Of a stretch of DNA of 64,000 nucleotides, positions 44,650-56,516 are shown in pieces. The notes under the pieces were generated by a model, which had not been told where the DNA came from, did not search any database, and was given only the letters and a program-made list of their open reading frames with translations. Source of the stretch: Paramacrobiotus metropolitanus (taxonomy: Eukaryota > Tardigrada > Eutardigrada > Parachela > Macrobiotidae); contig NW_026570278.1 in NCBI RefSeq assembly GCF_019649055.1, positions 310,001 through 374,000 of the forward strand. The letters are read 5' to 3'. The translations under genes and the position numbers were made by a program. The stretch's first letter is position 1. Each line of letters starts with the position of its first letter.

Positions 44650-44998
44650 ATCTTATATTTCTTAGGTTTCTTAGGTTTCTTGTTTTTTTTTGCGTTTCGT
44701 AGGTTTATTTTGTTGTTCGTTTGGTTTTGTTTTCCTGTTTTCCCTTTTCTGGCTGTTTTAGTTAACTTAGTAAATCGTTTATCTGATAGGCGAAATGTCG
44801 CTTCGTCGAGATTTCCTTGCGACTAAATTTCCTTGCGTCGAAACGGCTATGCGACGGAAAGTCTCGCGGCGTAAAGTCCTGTCGACGAAATTTCCTGCGA
44901 CGAAACGTCGCGCAGCGAGATGGCCTTGCGGTGAAATGTCTGCGACCAACAAAAAGTCCTGCGACTAGTTGTCCGCGGCGAAATGTCGCAGTGCCCGC
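44650..44998. repeat. Motif-rich dispersed repeat, short copy
   Basis: It matches the right half of 6,325-6,985: TTTCTTAGGTTTCTTAGG, TTGTTCGTTTGGTTTTG, ATCTGATAGGCGAAATGTCG, then the CGACGAAATTTCC units to GGCGAAATGTCGCAGTGCC. The left half and the CATGTTTAAGG run are absent. Confidence 0.7.
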
Positions 44999-45885
44999 CA
45001 ATAGCCTAAAGTAAACCCAAATTTGGGTAGATTGCCGATGTTGCGCCGTCGACGTCGATAACAGGCATGCAGCAATCATATTATAATAATTCCTGTGAGA
45101 GAAGAACGTTCCAAACATTAAGCGTCTACGTTTTGATTGGTGAGACAGTTCTGCGAGGCCAACTGTGTTTTGGGTTGTGTTGGCGACCGCGGTGGTCGCA
45201 GTAGAGTTTGTAGTTGCGATACACGGCTCCAGTTTTTATGTGTGTACAACGTCAAACGATTCAGCGATAGGGCACGTGCACATCGAAATTGGTTGAAACG
45301 AAACTTTCATAGATTTCGATCAGTACGTTTCAATTTTAGGCGGAAAATTCCGTACACCCACCTAAATCAATGTTGCTCATGCTAACGAGGCGTTGGCGTG
45401 TAAAATAACTGTACTTTTGGGCAGACGCACGGCTAATCATATTAATCCGTAGTTTTATGGCTTATATAATAACGTGGCATAATGCCTTAACAAGCTAGGA
45501 AAAGCAGACGTGCGCATCTTATTTCTTAACGTGGGAACAAGCAAAGATTTTTCCGTACCGGCTTTCTCTGGACTTCCTGTTTCTGCTGACGTAGATAGTC
45601 TCTTAATGTTGCCGCACTGTCGTCGCCTCATGTTGGGATATTTGTTTTACAGTGAATCAGCCGCGAAATGTAGTAATGGCACATTTTTTTCGGATTCACT
45701 GCATTTAAATGAATGGATTTGCTGAACAAAATCTTCTAACGGCAACTCTTCTGCATAAAAATAGCAGGCACGAAAAAAGTCCAATGTAGTTGAGAATCGC
45801 ACATACCGCCTTTTGCGCGATTTATGAGAACCATTTCGTGACTAACGCTTTTATGGATCTCTTTACAGTGGCCGGTCCATTTTAG
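44999..45885. other. Intergenic, nothing recognised
   Basis: Short plus-strand frames (45,137-45,385, 45,510-45,725) have no homologous support within the window. Confidence 0.4.
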
Positions 45886-46272
45886 GTGTTGATTAGTTAT
45901 CATGTACACTCAGGTGCGAAACAGCTGTTTGCGCTTCCAGGTGATGACCGTTCAAAGCGATTGTTGATAGGTCAATTTTTCGGCTGCGAGAAGAATGAAC
46001 AAACATTAATTTCGATTTTTTTCGTTGTTTACGAGATTGTTGGCGTTAAACCACTATGTACTAGCGGGAAGTGCACTTTGCTGCTTGCCGTCCGCCAAAG
46101 CTTTACTGTCCGTGGAAATCTGGAGTCTGGTGAAAAGCCGGGCCCGTATGAAGTGATTTTCAGGAATTATGTTGATCAAAGCGCATTTCAGCTTCCTTTA
46201 TGCGAACTGCTTCTAAAACTTCGAGTGGATGCGCGACATGGAACTAATGAAGGTTTGTATTATTATTCATGA
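45886..46272 (+). other. Unidentified open frame, possible exon
   Basis: This frame of 128 codons has no ATG at its start but has an acceptor-like CCATTTTAG just before it. It reads YHVHSGAKQLFALPGDD early and GNLESGEKPGPYEVIFRNYV later. The second half (46,108-46,260) is repeated, degraded, at 51,030-51,175 on the other strand. No family is recognised. It could be an exon of an unseen gene or part of a decayed mobile element. Confidence 0.3.
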
Positions 46273-46382
46273 AAACTGCTCCAATACGACGAATTAAACT
46301 TGCCAACTTAGCATCTCTCCAGAACTCACCAAGTCAGCTGAATTTAAAGCGGCTATATGCGTTGGCATCGCACAGCTGATAT

Positions 46383-46389
46383 TATAAAA
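46383..46389 (+). promoter_or_regulatory. TATA box of TIL gene C
   Basis: TATAAAA lies about 99 bp before the ATG, the same spacing as in genes A and B. Confidence 0.55.
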
Positions 46390-46484
46390 CACTGTCTGCC
46401 AGTTCGACTTGTTAAGTTAACGCTAAATGAGTGCTTAAATTTGGCGCTTCCGACCTTTGCCTAAGTCAAGTTCCGTTGTATACG

Positions 46485-47567
46485 ATGAAGTCAACCGCAG
46501 CCATCCTCACGCTGTGGGCCACCGTCACGCTGCTACTGCATTACAGCGCGGCGCAGTCTGAGAACGCACCGTCGAATCCGGGCAGGGCACAGTCAACGCT
46601 GGAAACGGCGCAGTTGGGGAGGGACAGCGACAAGAACCCAGCGAGAAGCCGACGGTAAGGAATGTTTATAATTTATGCGGCTTACTTTCTGACGGTGAAG
46701 GAGGTTTTAGTCAAATGTCTCTTAAGAAATTAGTCAGTTAACCTGCTAATGCAAGAGCCTTTTTATTACGCCATCAACGGCGTGCAAGTCCTGTAAGCAC
46801 AATGTGGAACATCATGATCTATCTACTGTTCTCCTTTGATTATATAGTTGCTTGAATTATTGTCGAGTAATTATCTGTTCTGCTAACTGGTTCAATTTGT
46901 GTACGTACGCTACCAGCCAACCCAAAAATGGCTTAATAATGGAATTTAACATGGATTTTGTGTCTCAGGTTTTGAGACTCAGCATTCCATGCTGAATCTA
47001 CAGTAATTAATAAGACTGGAAATTATTTTGACTTCAATTAACGTGACGCATGAATGGGTTTTCTGGGTGCAGACGGAATAACTTGTTATATCGTATACGT
47101 AAGTGGAAAATCAGGACAATGATTACTTCGAAATCTTCCTTTAACAAACAGTATTACCAGTTTACCACATCGATCGCGGTCTCAGTAACGGATCATTGCG
47201 AGTACACCGGATGAGTCCGCGGTATGTTTTAACTCCTGCAGTCGCACGCAATAGGGAAGATCAAGTGTTTTCAACAATGGGCTTGCTGGCGAGCTCATAC
47301 CGAATGCCTTGGCATTTTTGCAGTTCCAGCGCATTCGACATCCTACAAACATTTTGGAAATGTCCCGATCCATTAATGACTTATGGCTGCCGCAAATGTG
47401 AGACGTCTTGTGCAAACCGCAATCCGCCGGCGTCGTGCAGTTATCTTTGCGACAGCACCTGCATCTGCAAACCCGGACTATATCGTACGTTTATTGCATC
47501 GCCAATATGCGCACCGCCTAATGGACCCCTGATTAACAACTGCCTTGCACGCCCCAATCAAGGCTGA
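46485..47567 (+). CDS. Secreted TIL-type cysteine-rich protein C (two exons)
   Basis: The exons are 46,485-46,654 and 47,324-47,567, joined GACG|GTAAGG...ATTTTTGCAG|T in phase 2, giving 137 residues. The signal peptide is MKSTAAILTLWATVTLLLHY. A Ser/Pro-rich linker follows, ending in a basic run (RSRR, a possible processing site). The TIL domain then has ten cysteines (KCPDP, GC, KC, SC, SC, LC, TC-I-C, KPGLYRTF, C, NNC). By family it would be a secreted serine-protease inhibitor, with no target deducible. It is the only member on the plus strand and faces gene B, 3.4 kb away. Its 669-nt intron is the shortest of the three. Confidence 0.82.
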
Positions 47568-50500
47568 ATGTAGCCAACGCCAGATGTCCGTCAAAAGGTT
47601 TTTAGAATGGCAAACATATTTTCATGAAATTTTGTGGTGAACTAAAATTTCAGCACCGGATACTGATTGTGCTGTGCTTAATGCGGTTGCTGGAGTAATA
47701 TTAGCACTTTGTAAGCAGACTGGAAATTTCCGCCGCCAAGGAAGAATGTTAACCATAATCATTTTATCTGCCAGTGTTTGTGTCTGTGCAATCTTTAACT
47801 ATGCCCACTTTACTAAATGCCTGAACCACTGCAATACGATGATACTCTGCGTTACTCGCCGAGTTGTAATTACTGCGTCGCTTACACGCATCGGTTTTTT
47901 AGTTTAGTTTTTTCATTGAGCAGACAAACCTTTAAGGCATTTTCACATCTGGTCAGTACACTGCCTGAACAAAAACAGAAAATAAAAACTACAAGAAATT
48001 TTTAGATTTCAACAAGGACAGGGGAGTCTTGAGAGAACCACAACCAACAATGCGCTTCCGTTTCCCACTGCTAAAAAATCTTTCAGCCCGATCGCCCGGG
48101 TTGTCTTTCCTATTCGTACCTTTGCCGCAGGTACATCCAAACGTTCTTTCCGGTGGAAGTCGTCCAATACTTCCATTAACAATGCATACCGCACATAAAT
48201 TTGGTTTTAACCGCGCCCACTGCACCACTGCCAATCAAAATGCTTTTTTAAGTATTCCCAGTACCTACTCTGTCTTCAAACAAAAATCAAAATTTTTCTA
48301 TTTAAAAAAAATAATAAAAAAAGTACCAATCGATGTAACAGTGCCCGTTTTTTTCGTGCACCGGAGAAGTGCGCGTTTTACGGCAGTGGGCAATGATCAA
48401 CATTACACCGTGAGAAGCCGGATGGAAAACACACGAAAAACAAGTCGTAGTTGGTTACTAGTAGCAGGAAGAATAACAAAAACAAAGGCAACACGGACGC
48501 ATGAATGAGAAAACAGCAACCGGAAGTACGAGTAGTTAAACGAGGATCGAAATGAATGGCAAAATCAAAGTTCAGATGTTGTAAATATTGTTTATACCAA
48601 TTTAACTTGTCCCGTTTTACTGTACATACTTCTGAGAGGAGCGAACGGTTTGGAAGGATTTTGTAGGGACTTAGATGGAAAAATCACTGCATTCCATAGT
48701 GGCGTGAGCTAGTCGGCGAAGGGGCCGGAAATCGAAACGGCAGTGGTGCCGCAAGCAGTCGATGGCGATGGAAAAAGAGGGAGGAAATGGATCTCAAGAC
48801 GGCGGAGACCATGTGTGTTGCCTGCAACAGAATCAGACAAGGCAACAGACTTCTGTACTTTGACAAAAAAATGTCGCTTAGCGGCATTATACCGACGACA
48901 CGTGTATAAACGAAAATTAGCAGTTTCTTAGCAGTTCTCATCGTGCAGCATAAAAACACAAACACATAAGCACGTCAAGATGTTTTTTTAGGACGTGATG
49001 TTGCGCGTATATACATGTTGTATATATAGGGGGACAAACAAGTCTACTCGGCCCGTTTCCCTTTACTGCTGCCGTCAGCCGCCTGGAGTGTGACCTTACG
49101 GCAATACATACGGTTAAACCAGGCGCGGTACATAAGCGCCATGTATAGCTACAACGTAAAACACCAGCCGGCTGACATCAGAAGTACAAGGGACTGGTTC
49201 GGCTAGACTCATTTTTACCCCTATATAGGGTTGTCATCACGTCATCACACGCTGTCACAATCACGCCCATTTCCTGTTCACAATCCCATCATGCCGAAAA
49301 ATTTTGGCCGTGATAACGGGAAATTTATAACGGGAAATTTATAAGCAAGGTCTTGAGCATTCTGGCCTTTACGGTACTCTATGCCGCGTCCACCATAGTA
49401 TATTTTATTAGGTTGATAATGCATTTTTTACCTATGGTAACTGTTTTTATAACATTTATATTTTATGCAACATATAATTCATAAAAAAATTCAATAAAAT
49501 TCAATTTATTATCGTCCCACCGATCCCACCACTCCCATCACTTCACGTTCACATTCCCATCCCACTTCGAAAAACAGGGTGGGATGACAAACTTATCTAT
49601 GTATATACAGATACACGTTACCGACTAACTGCCAAAATAAGTTTTTTTTTGTTTTAACCGTAGCTAATAAAAGCGAATCGTTTCACTTGTTTACCAAATC
49701 AGTACAACGGACAATTAAACGTTTTCTGCCGTGATGGACCTTTGAGCTGGTTTGTCTTGTGTAACGTAGCTTTCGATGACTTATGGAAGATTTTCCGTTT
49801 CGCAAAGTAATTTCGCTACAGTTCGACTGAATCCGTCATTGGCTTCCTTGGATTATAAAAGTACTTGCGGTTCAGGTATTGCATCACTTGACCAAGAAAC
49901 AACGAGGAGTTTTTTCATCTTTTAGATGGGCCGAATGATTAGTGTCCGATGCTGTTTTCTTTGGCGGCTTTGCTGTGACTTTTACCTTACAAGGAGAATT
50001 AAAAACTTGACTGACGATAACAACTGAAGAGCTACGTCAGGTAAATGATTACCAACCGCCGAATGTGGCGGGTTACATACCTGCAAATTTAGCATCATTT
50101 GTTGTGTGATCCAGTAGCTAGCTGAACGGTATAATCACAGTGATCAAATAGCGGATTCAATCAAAGTATAGTTTTCGGTCGTTCGGACAGCATTGGCTGA
50201 CATTATTTAATTAATTTCAGCATATCTGATCCACAATTAACGGTGCCACGGCCCACGATCCATGTACATATATGCGCGGCTCCTACACATCTAATGTCAA
50301 TCTGCGTTATGTGTTATGCCGCCCACGGCATGACTGCACTGGCACTGGCATAGCTGCACTAAACACATAAAAATTTTGAGTGCACATTCAGGGTTACATA
50401 CTTATCAGTTTTTTTCGTAATTATTACTTATGCCACACTTATTTAGCACGCTAATTTTAAGGCCTTGCACAAAAACTTGTACGAAATTTAGTGATACCGC

Positions 50501-50794
50501 ATGGTCTCGATGAGGAGGTAACAAAGTATTTACAGAGTACACAATTACATGTTCATATAATTATACGGCACGTACAATATCAGTACTGTCCGCATTGTGA
50601 TTAAAGATAATAAATTGAACGGGTGCATTTTAACTGGGCTGCTGTACTGTAATCACTGGATCAGGCAGCCGATATCGTTTGGTAACGGCTGCCGTTACCG
50701 CAACGCATGTTCACGGAAGCCTAGCGAACGTCAAAGCTCGGCCAAAGAAGACCGTGCTCCTGGAATTAAGCCGGTGAAGCGCACTTCCTGGAAA
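47568..50794. other. Intergenic, nothing confidently coding
   Basis: A minus-strand frame at 47,989-48,234 has a few cysteines (NLCAVC, FGCTCGKG) but no start or splice support. AACGGGAAATTTATA is repeated in tandem near 49,315. A run of CCCATC/CCCACC lies at 49,510-49,565. No RNA gene was seen. Confidence 0.45.
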
Positions 50795-50866
50795 AATGCC
50801 GTTCAAAAATCTGCATAAGTGTACAGCCGTTCAAAAAAAAATGCCGTTCAAAAATCTGCATAAGTG
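50795..50866. repeat. 27-bp direct duplication
   Basis: AATGCCGTTCAAAAATCTGC plus ATAAGTG occurs at 50,795-50,821 and again at 50,840-50,866. Confidence 0.7.
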
Positions 50867-51029
50867 CATAAGTGTTCAAGTCGAGTGTACAGATATGTGC
50901 ATCATGATCGGTATATGGAAGCTACATCGTCCTTAGCAATGCGATGCATGCATCCGCTTTGAATTCACCTGATCTGGCAAGCTTTTGAAAGGTGCAAAGT
51001 TGACAAAGTATAATGGGTCTAAATACTTT

Positions 51030-51175
51030 TCAAGAATAATGCGAACTTTCGTTAAAGTCGTGTCGCGCATCCACTCAATATTCGTATAATTTCTGCTGAA
51101 ATGCGCTTTGATCAACATAATTCCTGGAGGCCTCTTCATTCTGGCCCTGTTTTTCGCCAGACTCCAGATTTCCAT
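51030..51175 (-). pseudogene. Decayed copy of the 46.1-kb open frame
   Basis: On the minus strand it reads GNLESGEK..., then RNYVDQSAFQ, then a TGA, where the plus-strand frame at 46.1 kb continues. DNA similarity is obvious (GGAAATCTGGAGTCTGG, AGGAATTATGTTGATCAAAG, GTGGATGCGCGACA). A different frame here is open for 80 codons but is unlikely to be real. Confidence 0.5.
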
Positions 51176-51229
51176 AAAATATGAGAGCTAATTGTGCTGA
51201 CGGTGGGTGAAAGGGGAAATTGTAATCGG

Positions 51230-51237
51230 TATATAAG
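51230..51237 (+). promoter_or_regulatory. TATA box of secreted gene D
   Basis: GGTATATAAGACA lies about 65 bp before the ATG, a well-placed core promoter. Confidence 0.65.
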
Positions 51238-51295
51238 ACAAGTTCCCAAAGTCCAGTTGTCCATTGTACGATTGTCTTAAAGATTGTTTGCTAAC

Positions 51296-51848
51296 ATGAA
51301 ATCTTCTATCGGTGCTTTTTGTTTAGTTGCTGGTGTTTTGGCTGCCATTGCTTCCGTCCAGGCCGAAGACAGTAAGTGGATCTAGAGAATTTGTACTGCT
51401 GTCATAACAGATACTTATCCGTTTTTGGTATTGTACAGCATCTTCGCTCGAGCAGTGCGCGGGTCGCAAAGAGTGTGCGAAGGATGAAGAATGCAAACGC
51501 GACTGCGGGTTGGGTTGTCTGGACGACCGATGCAAGTGCCTACGCAAAGACGAGAAAAACCTAGAAGCAAAGAAAAAGTGCGAACGGGTACCAGATAGCA
51601 CAGCCCCAGGAAACGGCAGACCTGCCCACCAAATGTACGTGCCCCCCTCAACAAACCACAACCAGCCCAAGCCTGCCGCTCCTGCTCGTGCCCCTGCCCG
51701 GTTCCCATCCTTTGCTCCTGCGCCCGCCCCCGCCCCCGCCCCAGCACCCGTCGCAAACCCAGAGACGTCCAACGGACGCACCCACGGCCCGCACGACCAG
51801 CACCTTCGCACTATCGTGCCAGCTATATCGAAGCCTGCCAAAGGATAG
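51296..51848 (+). CDS. Secreted cysteine-rich protein with Ala/Pro-rich tail (gene D)
   Basis: Exons 51,296-51,371 and 51,439-51,848 are joined ACA-type (GACA|GTAAGT...TTGTACAG|CATC) and give 161 residues. The signal peptide is MKSSIGAFCLVAGVLAAIAS, cut near VQA-ED. The mature head has eight cysteines spaced C-x5-C-x5-C-x3-C-x3-C-x4-C-x-C-x14-C, with a CKC pair. It resembles small disulfide-rich secreted peptides, but I cannot place it in a family. After residue 80 the sequence is Pro/Ala-rich, with APAPAPAPAP near residues 125-135, and ends SKPAKG. It could be an antimicrobial, a defence or a structural peptide; nothing decides between these. A decayed paralogue of its 3' end lies at 106-410. 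Confidence 0.8.
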
Positions 51849-53985
51849 CTGACCTATTGGTGCGGAAAATTTCCTGTCGCTTTGCTTTCGCTTTTCTTGA
51901 ACAATTAGGTGAATAATTGATAATGCGACTTACCTGTGCACGCTGTATTCGCCATTTTATATTCAGCCTAAAACAAACCGCTCATCATCTGCTGAATGTT
52001 TAATTACCAGGGAATTCGAGAAAATATTCCCCACAGATTCCCATAAAATTCCTACGAAATATTCGTATTTTTATAGTGACAACAGGACTTTTGACCCAGA
52101 AATGCCGCGTAGAAGAAGAAATGCAAATTTAAATTTGAAAATAGGTAGTTCCAGCTGAAATAATTTAACTAAGAAAAAAACATAGTAAACAAAATTTTAG
52201 TGGTCATAGTCCATAGGTCAAGCAGGGCAGGATCACCTCAAACTGAGGCTCAAAGTGCGTATTACAGGGGAACAAAGTCGCAAGGACAGATTATGGGATG
52301 CCTTTTATAACAACTGACTAAAACATCGCGCAGAATGAACAGACTCAAATTTTGGCGAGCACTTTAAAACCAGGGAATCAAGGGGGTCATCGAGACGACC
52401 ACTGGTCAAGAAAAAAAACTGAAATACAAGAAACATTTTTCGAAAGGCGTGTGGGTAACATCACTCAAAACAGACGGGAATACTGTCCGAAAACACCAGA
52501 TGCACGTTTCAAAATAAAACAAAACTTTCCGCACTTTCTCTATGAGCGCGTGTGATAAGAAGAACAGCGCTAGCAAATAATCCGCAGTGAACTGTTATCT
52601 GGCATTTGGTAACTTGCTTTATATACTGGGCGAATGTTCGTGCGCTGCAGTCAGCAAAGTTTGCCGCAGCATTGCTGCTTACGCTGTGTTGCTTCCGTTC
52701 AAAAGCACTCTTAAAATTGACTTTATATTTACTGTACACAGCCTGAATTAGGAGTTTACTGTTTCCCGGCTGCTCATGTTCCGAGTATACCAGATGATCA
52801 AAAGTGTGTGCATGTTGTCGGTGTAGAAATTGGAAGCATACAGGCATCTTGGGATGGATAAATAATCTTTAAGCTCGGGATCGAGGCTCTGGGCAGTTTC
52901 CCCATTATTTAATAAAGTAGCTATTCGCCCGGACATCGGGGTGCGAAGCCAAATGGCCATTCGCCCGGGCATCGCGCGACAAGAACGGGAATGCGGAATG
53001 TAATAAATACGGAGTGTGAAAAAATAATGTGATGGCATATTGGTTAAAACATCAAATTAAAGTGCCACTGGTTTTATGCTCCTGTCTCTGATGCTGATGC
53101 ACCTGTACCCAGTACAATAATGCATCCACCGCAAGGCCTCGCTTACCGCTGCTGAACCTTGCTCTCGCTCCGCAATCTTACCAGTTCTCTCTCTTTCCCT
53201 ATGCCGTCTGATACATATAAGACTTGCCGATTCACTCCCTACCGCTTATTCCCCAAAAGCGAAAACACCTTTTGTTTTCGAACAATTGCAACTACTGTAT
53301 AATTAGTGCCGGCTTCTTTAAACTGACGCAAAACGTGTGCATTCAAAATAGGGATGGGAATAAATTAACAGCCGGTTGCGAGTAGTCGATGAAACTGCGG
53401 AAAAGACCAAAAGATCACAAACAGATTGCACATCTGCCGCATGCTCGACAGCGGCTGATAATGTTCCAGCCTGTACTTTACAGGGCATAATCCCTTCGTA
53501 TCAGCTGCCGTTTTATTTGTTACTTGTTGCATTGGATCATCTGAAACCGCATCTAGTAAGGATTTTATAATGCACGTTTAATATCATGTAAAATATTGGC
53601 AGTATAGTGATTCGGACAAATCTTATGCCTGTGAAATTCCGGAGCCATGTCCGGACAAGACGCCAGCCGCAACTGCACCGACTACATGTAAGAGAAATTG
53701 TTTTGCCTATAGAGGTACACTGGGCGTTATAAATACGCAATCACGAATCGGTTGATTTAGATGTCAGTGCAGCCGTAACCAACTGTAAAAATACTGAATA
53801 AAGTTAAGTTGCATTCGATTATAAACTATGGAAGAAGGATTGTTTGTGACAATATACCAAGCCAAGTAACGAGATAAGATCAGGAACGCCAATTCCGCTA
53901 AGCTAGCATATAGTGGATTCCATAGATGCGTTACAACTACAATCATAATATTACTAAACCTTAGGGTATTCCATCGACTGGCGTG
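51849..53985. other. Intergenic, nothing recognised
   Basis: A minus-strand frame at 52,748-53,038 (ending RETVNS) looks protein-like but has no start context, splice signal or match in the window. It is left uncalled. Confidence 0.4.
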
Positions 53986-54610
53986 ACGTCACGCTATGCA
54001 AGACGCACTGGTGGGTAACCCCTGCGGGTTCGGTGTTGAATGAAACTTTCAGATTCATGCAGTTCGTTCGTAGTATGGCTCAAAAAATGCAGAAAAAAAT
54101 TCTAAGTTTGGAAAATGGAAATTGGTAAGTGAAACGTTGTCAGGGAAACGAAAATTTTGTGATTTACGTTATTCTCGTTAGCATAGAGGTGTACGAGGCG
54201 GTTCGCCACGGACCTCCCTGCGAAATGACAATCTTCTAATTTCTGATTTGTCAAACCAAACGAATAAAACTTGATTTGACAATCTAAGCAAAACAATTAA
54301 AATTCGATCAGTCAATCATTAACATTAAACAATCTGATTTTTATCAAAACATTTAACTTTTTGTCAGCGTAGAGGTCTGTGGTAAACTGTCTCATAGACC
54401 TTCATGGTAAACAAGAAGTACGTTAATCGTAAGAGTTTCGGTTTTCTGAGCCCGTTTTTTTACCAATCTTCACTTTACAAACTTCAATTTTTTTCCGCAT
54501 TTTTTGAGCCATAGAACGAACGAACTGGGCGAACTTGAAACTTTTGGTTAACACAAAACCTGCAGCGGTTGCCTACTCGGCGCACAGTGCATGCCATCTA
54601 CCGTGACGTT
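53986..54610. mobile_element. Inverted-repeat DNA element with ~170-bp arms
   Basis: ACGTCACG near the left edge faces its complement at 54,603-54,610. The arms then share CGCACTG, CTGC.GGTT..GTGTT, GAAACTTTC, AGTTCGTTCGT, TATGGCTCAAAAAATGC and a poly-A-rich run. Identity is moderate, so the element is old. No transposase is present, and the target duplication is unclear. Confidence 0.6.
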
Positions 54611-55462
54611 ATCGTACAAAGCGCAAGCTCGATGGAATACCTTAAGGTTTAGTAATATTATGCTACAGTTTACACAATCATATAAAACGCGCAACCAGAT
54701 ACTTTTCTGTACTGTAGCGGCTCGATCAAGTGGCACCACAGAGTCTGCGTACGGGAAATCCGCACTTGCGCAGTGGATGTACAACCCATTACAACACAAG
54801 TGCCTGTAAGAAACACGTTAACTGTGGATCGCAAACGTGTTAGCTTTAATTGAGCGGCAGGAAAAAATTCCTGTTCGTAAAAGACCTTATTTACTTCCGG
54901 TAAGGTTCTCCGTTTAATTGTACAAATTAACAAGATTGACTTTTGTAATATGACGGTAACTGCTTACGATATTTGTTGTACTACATGCCTTAATCTTCAA
55001 ACTGAAATCGTGTAGAAACAACATCAGTTTATAAGAACAGCAGTTGCACAGCTTTTTCAAATGACTTACCGCCGTTTATGGTAGCCTTGCCGTTCGCAAA
55101 CAGTTTTCAAAATATGTTGCCATTAAAGCGAAGGTTAATTGCGTTAAATTTTTCATCTTCTTGACATCGTTACCATAAACACCGGTTATTGCGTCTAAGT
55201 TTATCGTTCTGACAAACCTGACGGACAGAATTAATAACGTCGTGTATCACCCTGGCTAAGCACACTAACTGCGACAGAATGAGACGAACTCTTAATATAG
55301 ATTTCTTGCTTAGTCTGTCGCAAATAGTGGCATCAGCCTTTTTTTTGCTGTTTACTGTATAGCTACCTATAAATCCCCAAATAAAGCCATAATTAGCCGA
55401 AAAACGAAAAATATTGCAAATGGAAGTAAAGCAAGATGCCACATAAATCAAATGTTGTTAGC
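54611..55462. other. Intergenic, nothing recognised
   Basis: Short overlapping frames on both strands lack support, and no repeat was seen. Confidence 0.4.
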
Positions 55463-55684
55463 CTAACCATCCATGGACACTCCCTCAGGACCCCAGAAGC
55501 TGTCTTGCACAATGCGAGCTACATCCGAAAATCCTCGGTATGGAATCTGTAGAGAGCGACCGGGTTGCGAAAAGCGGATCATCCGACCGTATTTAGGATG
55601 GAAAATGAAAAGGGGATCCATACACACAGGCCCGGCAATGGTGACCTTTTCCGAAGGCTTGCTTATGATTGCCTTGTCCACCAC
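55463..55684 (-). other. Unidentified protein-like open frame
   Basis: A 73-codon minus-strand frame reads VCMDPLFIFHPKYGRMIRFS, then IPYRGFSDVARIVQDSFWGP. The composition is protein-like (aromatic residues, few low-complexity runs), but there is no ATG and no convincing acceptor. It could be one exon of a lost gene. No family is recognised. It ends where endonuclease debris begins on the other strand. Confidence 0.3.
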
Positions 55685-55686
55685 TT

Positions 55687-55932
55687 GCAGTCAAGACATT
55701 TGGAAGTAGCGAAACGGCCTTCGCTCAGGGGACTCGATTTGTTGGAAGAAATTCTGCGACGCTCCCGGCGAGCCACATTCTACAGCCTCTTTCCCTTTTG
55801 AGACAGCGCTTAAGTCTGGAAGTTGTTAGAGGAAATGCAGCAGAAGTTTTTGAAACACTGAATGCGCGGGCAAATTTTCGTACAGCCAAGATCACGGTTG
55901 TTTTTTCAACATTTAAATTTCTATCATTTTAA
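55687..55932 (+). mobile_element. Retroelement endonuclease-domain fragment, copy 4 (most diverged)
   Basis: It reads AVKTFGSS, then HILQPLSLLRQRLSLEVVRG and NAAEVFETL, aligning with the end of the 27.9-kb copy (ALETFGSFG ... YLLQNISLAIQRGNAASVMG). The catalytic core is missing. Divergence suggests an older insertion or a different subfamily. Confidence 0.55.
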
Positions 55933-56516
55933 TTAGCGTATACCAGCGCTGGTATTTTATTCCATGTGTGGCGATTCCCGAATAAAATATCGCACAGCAT
56001 GAACATATGCTCACAAACGTGAACATCTGCTTCTTGTAAGCATTTACATATACTCTCAAACGCGAACATATTCACAAAACGTGAGCATCCCTGTCCGGAA
56101 CCCTTTCTTGAATCGCGAGCATAAAGCAGACTGGCTGCACACAGCCACGCAAAGTGACAGTGCATCTGATCTGCTTAAAATGCGGCTGACAGCAGGGGTA
56201 TCTGATTAAAGCACAGTGGCTAACGTGAGCATTTCTGCTTGTTTCCCAACCAATTTGAAGCATACTTTACGTACGAAGAATATAGGAATATTCAATTTCA
56301 GCCATGATGCAGAGAAAATTAACGTACGACAGGCATGATTTCATCCGTGCATTTTCGCCCGTCAATTATGCTCCCAGTGTGAAAATGTGAGAATTCTTGC
56401 CGACTGTAATAACCGCAAGGCATACTATAACCGCAAAGTTACATTGTTACAGTATATTACATTATCAGCTACTAACGGAAATCCCTGCCCATGTCGAGCG
56501 GTGCGACGTACTTCTC
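55933..56516. other. Intergenic, short tandem motif
   Basis: CAAACGTGAACAT / CAAACGCGAACAT / AAAACGTGAGCAT recurs about 30 bp apart between 56,000 and 56,100, and TAACGTGAGCATTTCTGC occurs near 56,220. Nothing coding recognised. Confidence 0.45.

Noticed and set aside
47989-48234. Cysteine-containing minus-strand frame
   Set aside because: Only a few cysteines, no signal peptide, no splice signals and no relative in the window.
50933-51175. 80-codon minus-strand gene upstream of gene D
   Set aside because: The DNA matches the 46.1-kb sequence in a different frame, where it is clearly decayed.
51323-51841. Minus-strand frame opposite gene D
   Set aside because: It is the complement of the Ala/Pro-rich coding sequence, giving Gly/Ala runs. 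The plus strand has promoter, signal peptide and intron.
52748-53038. Possible minus-strand exon
   Set aside because: It reads like protein in part, but start, splice and homology evidence are all lacking.
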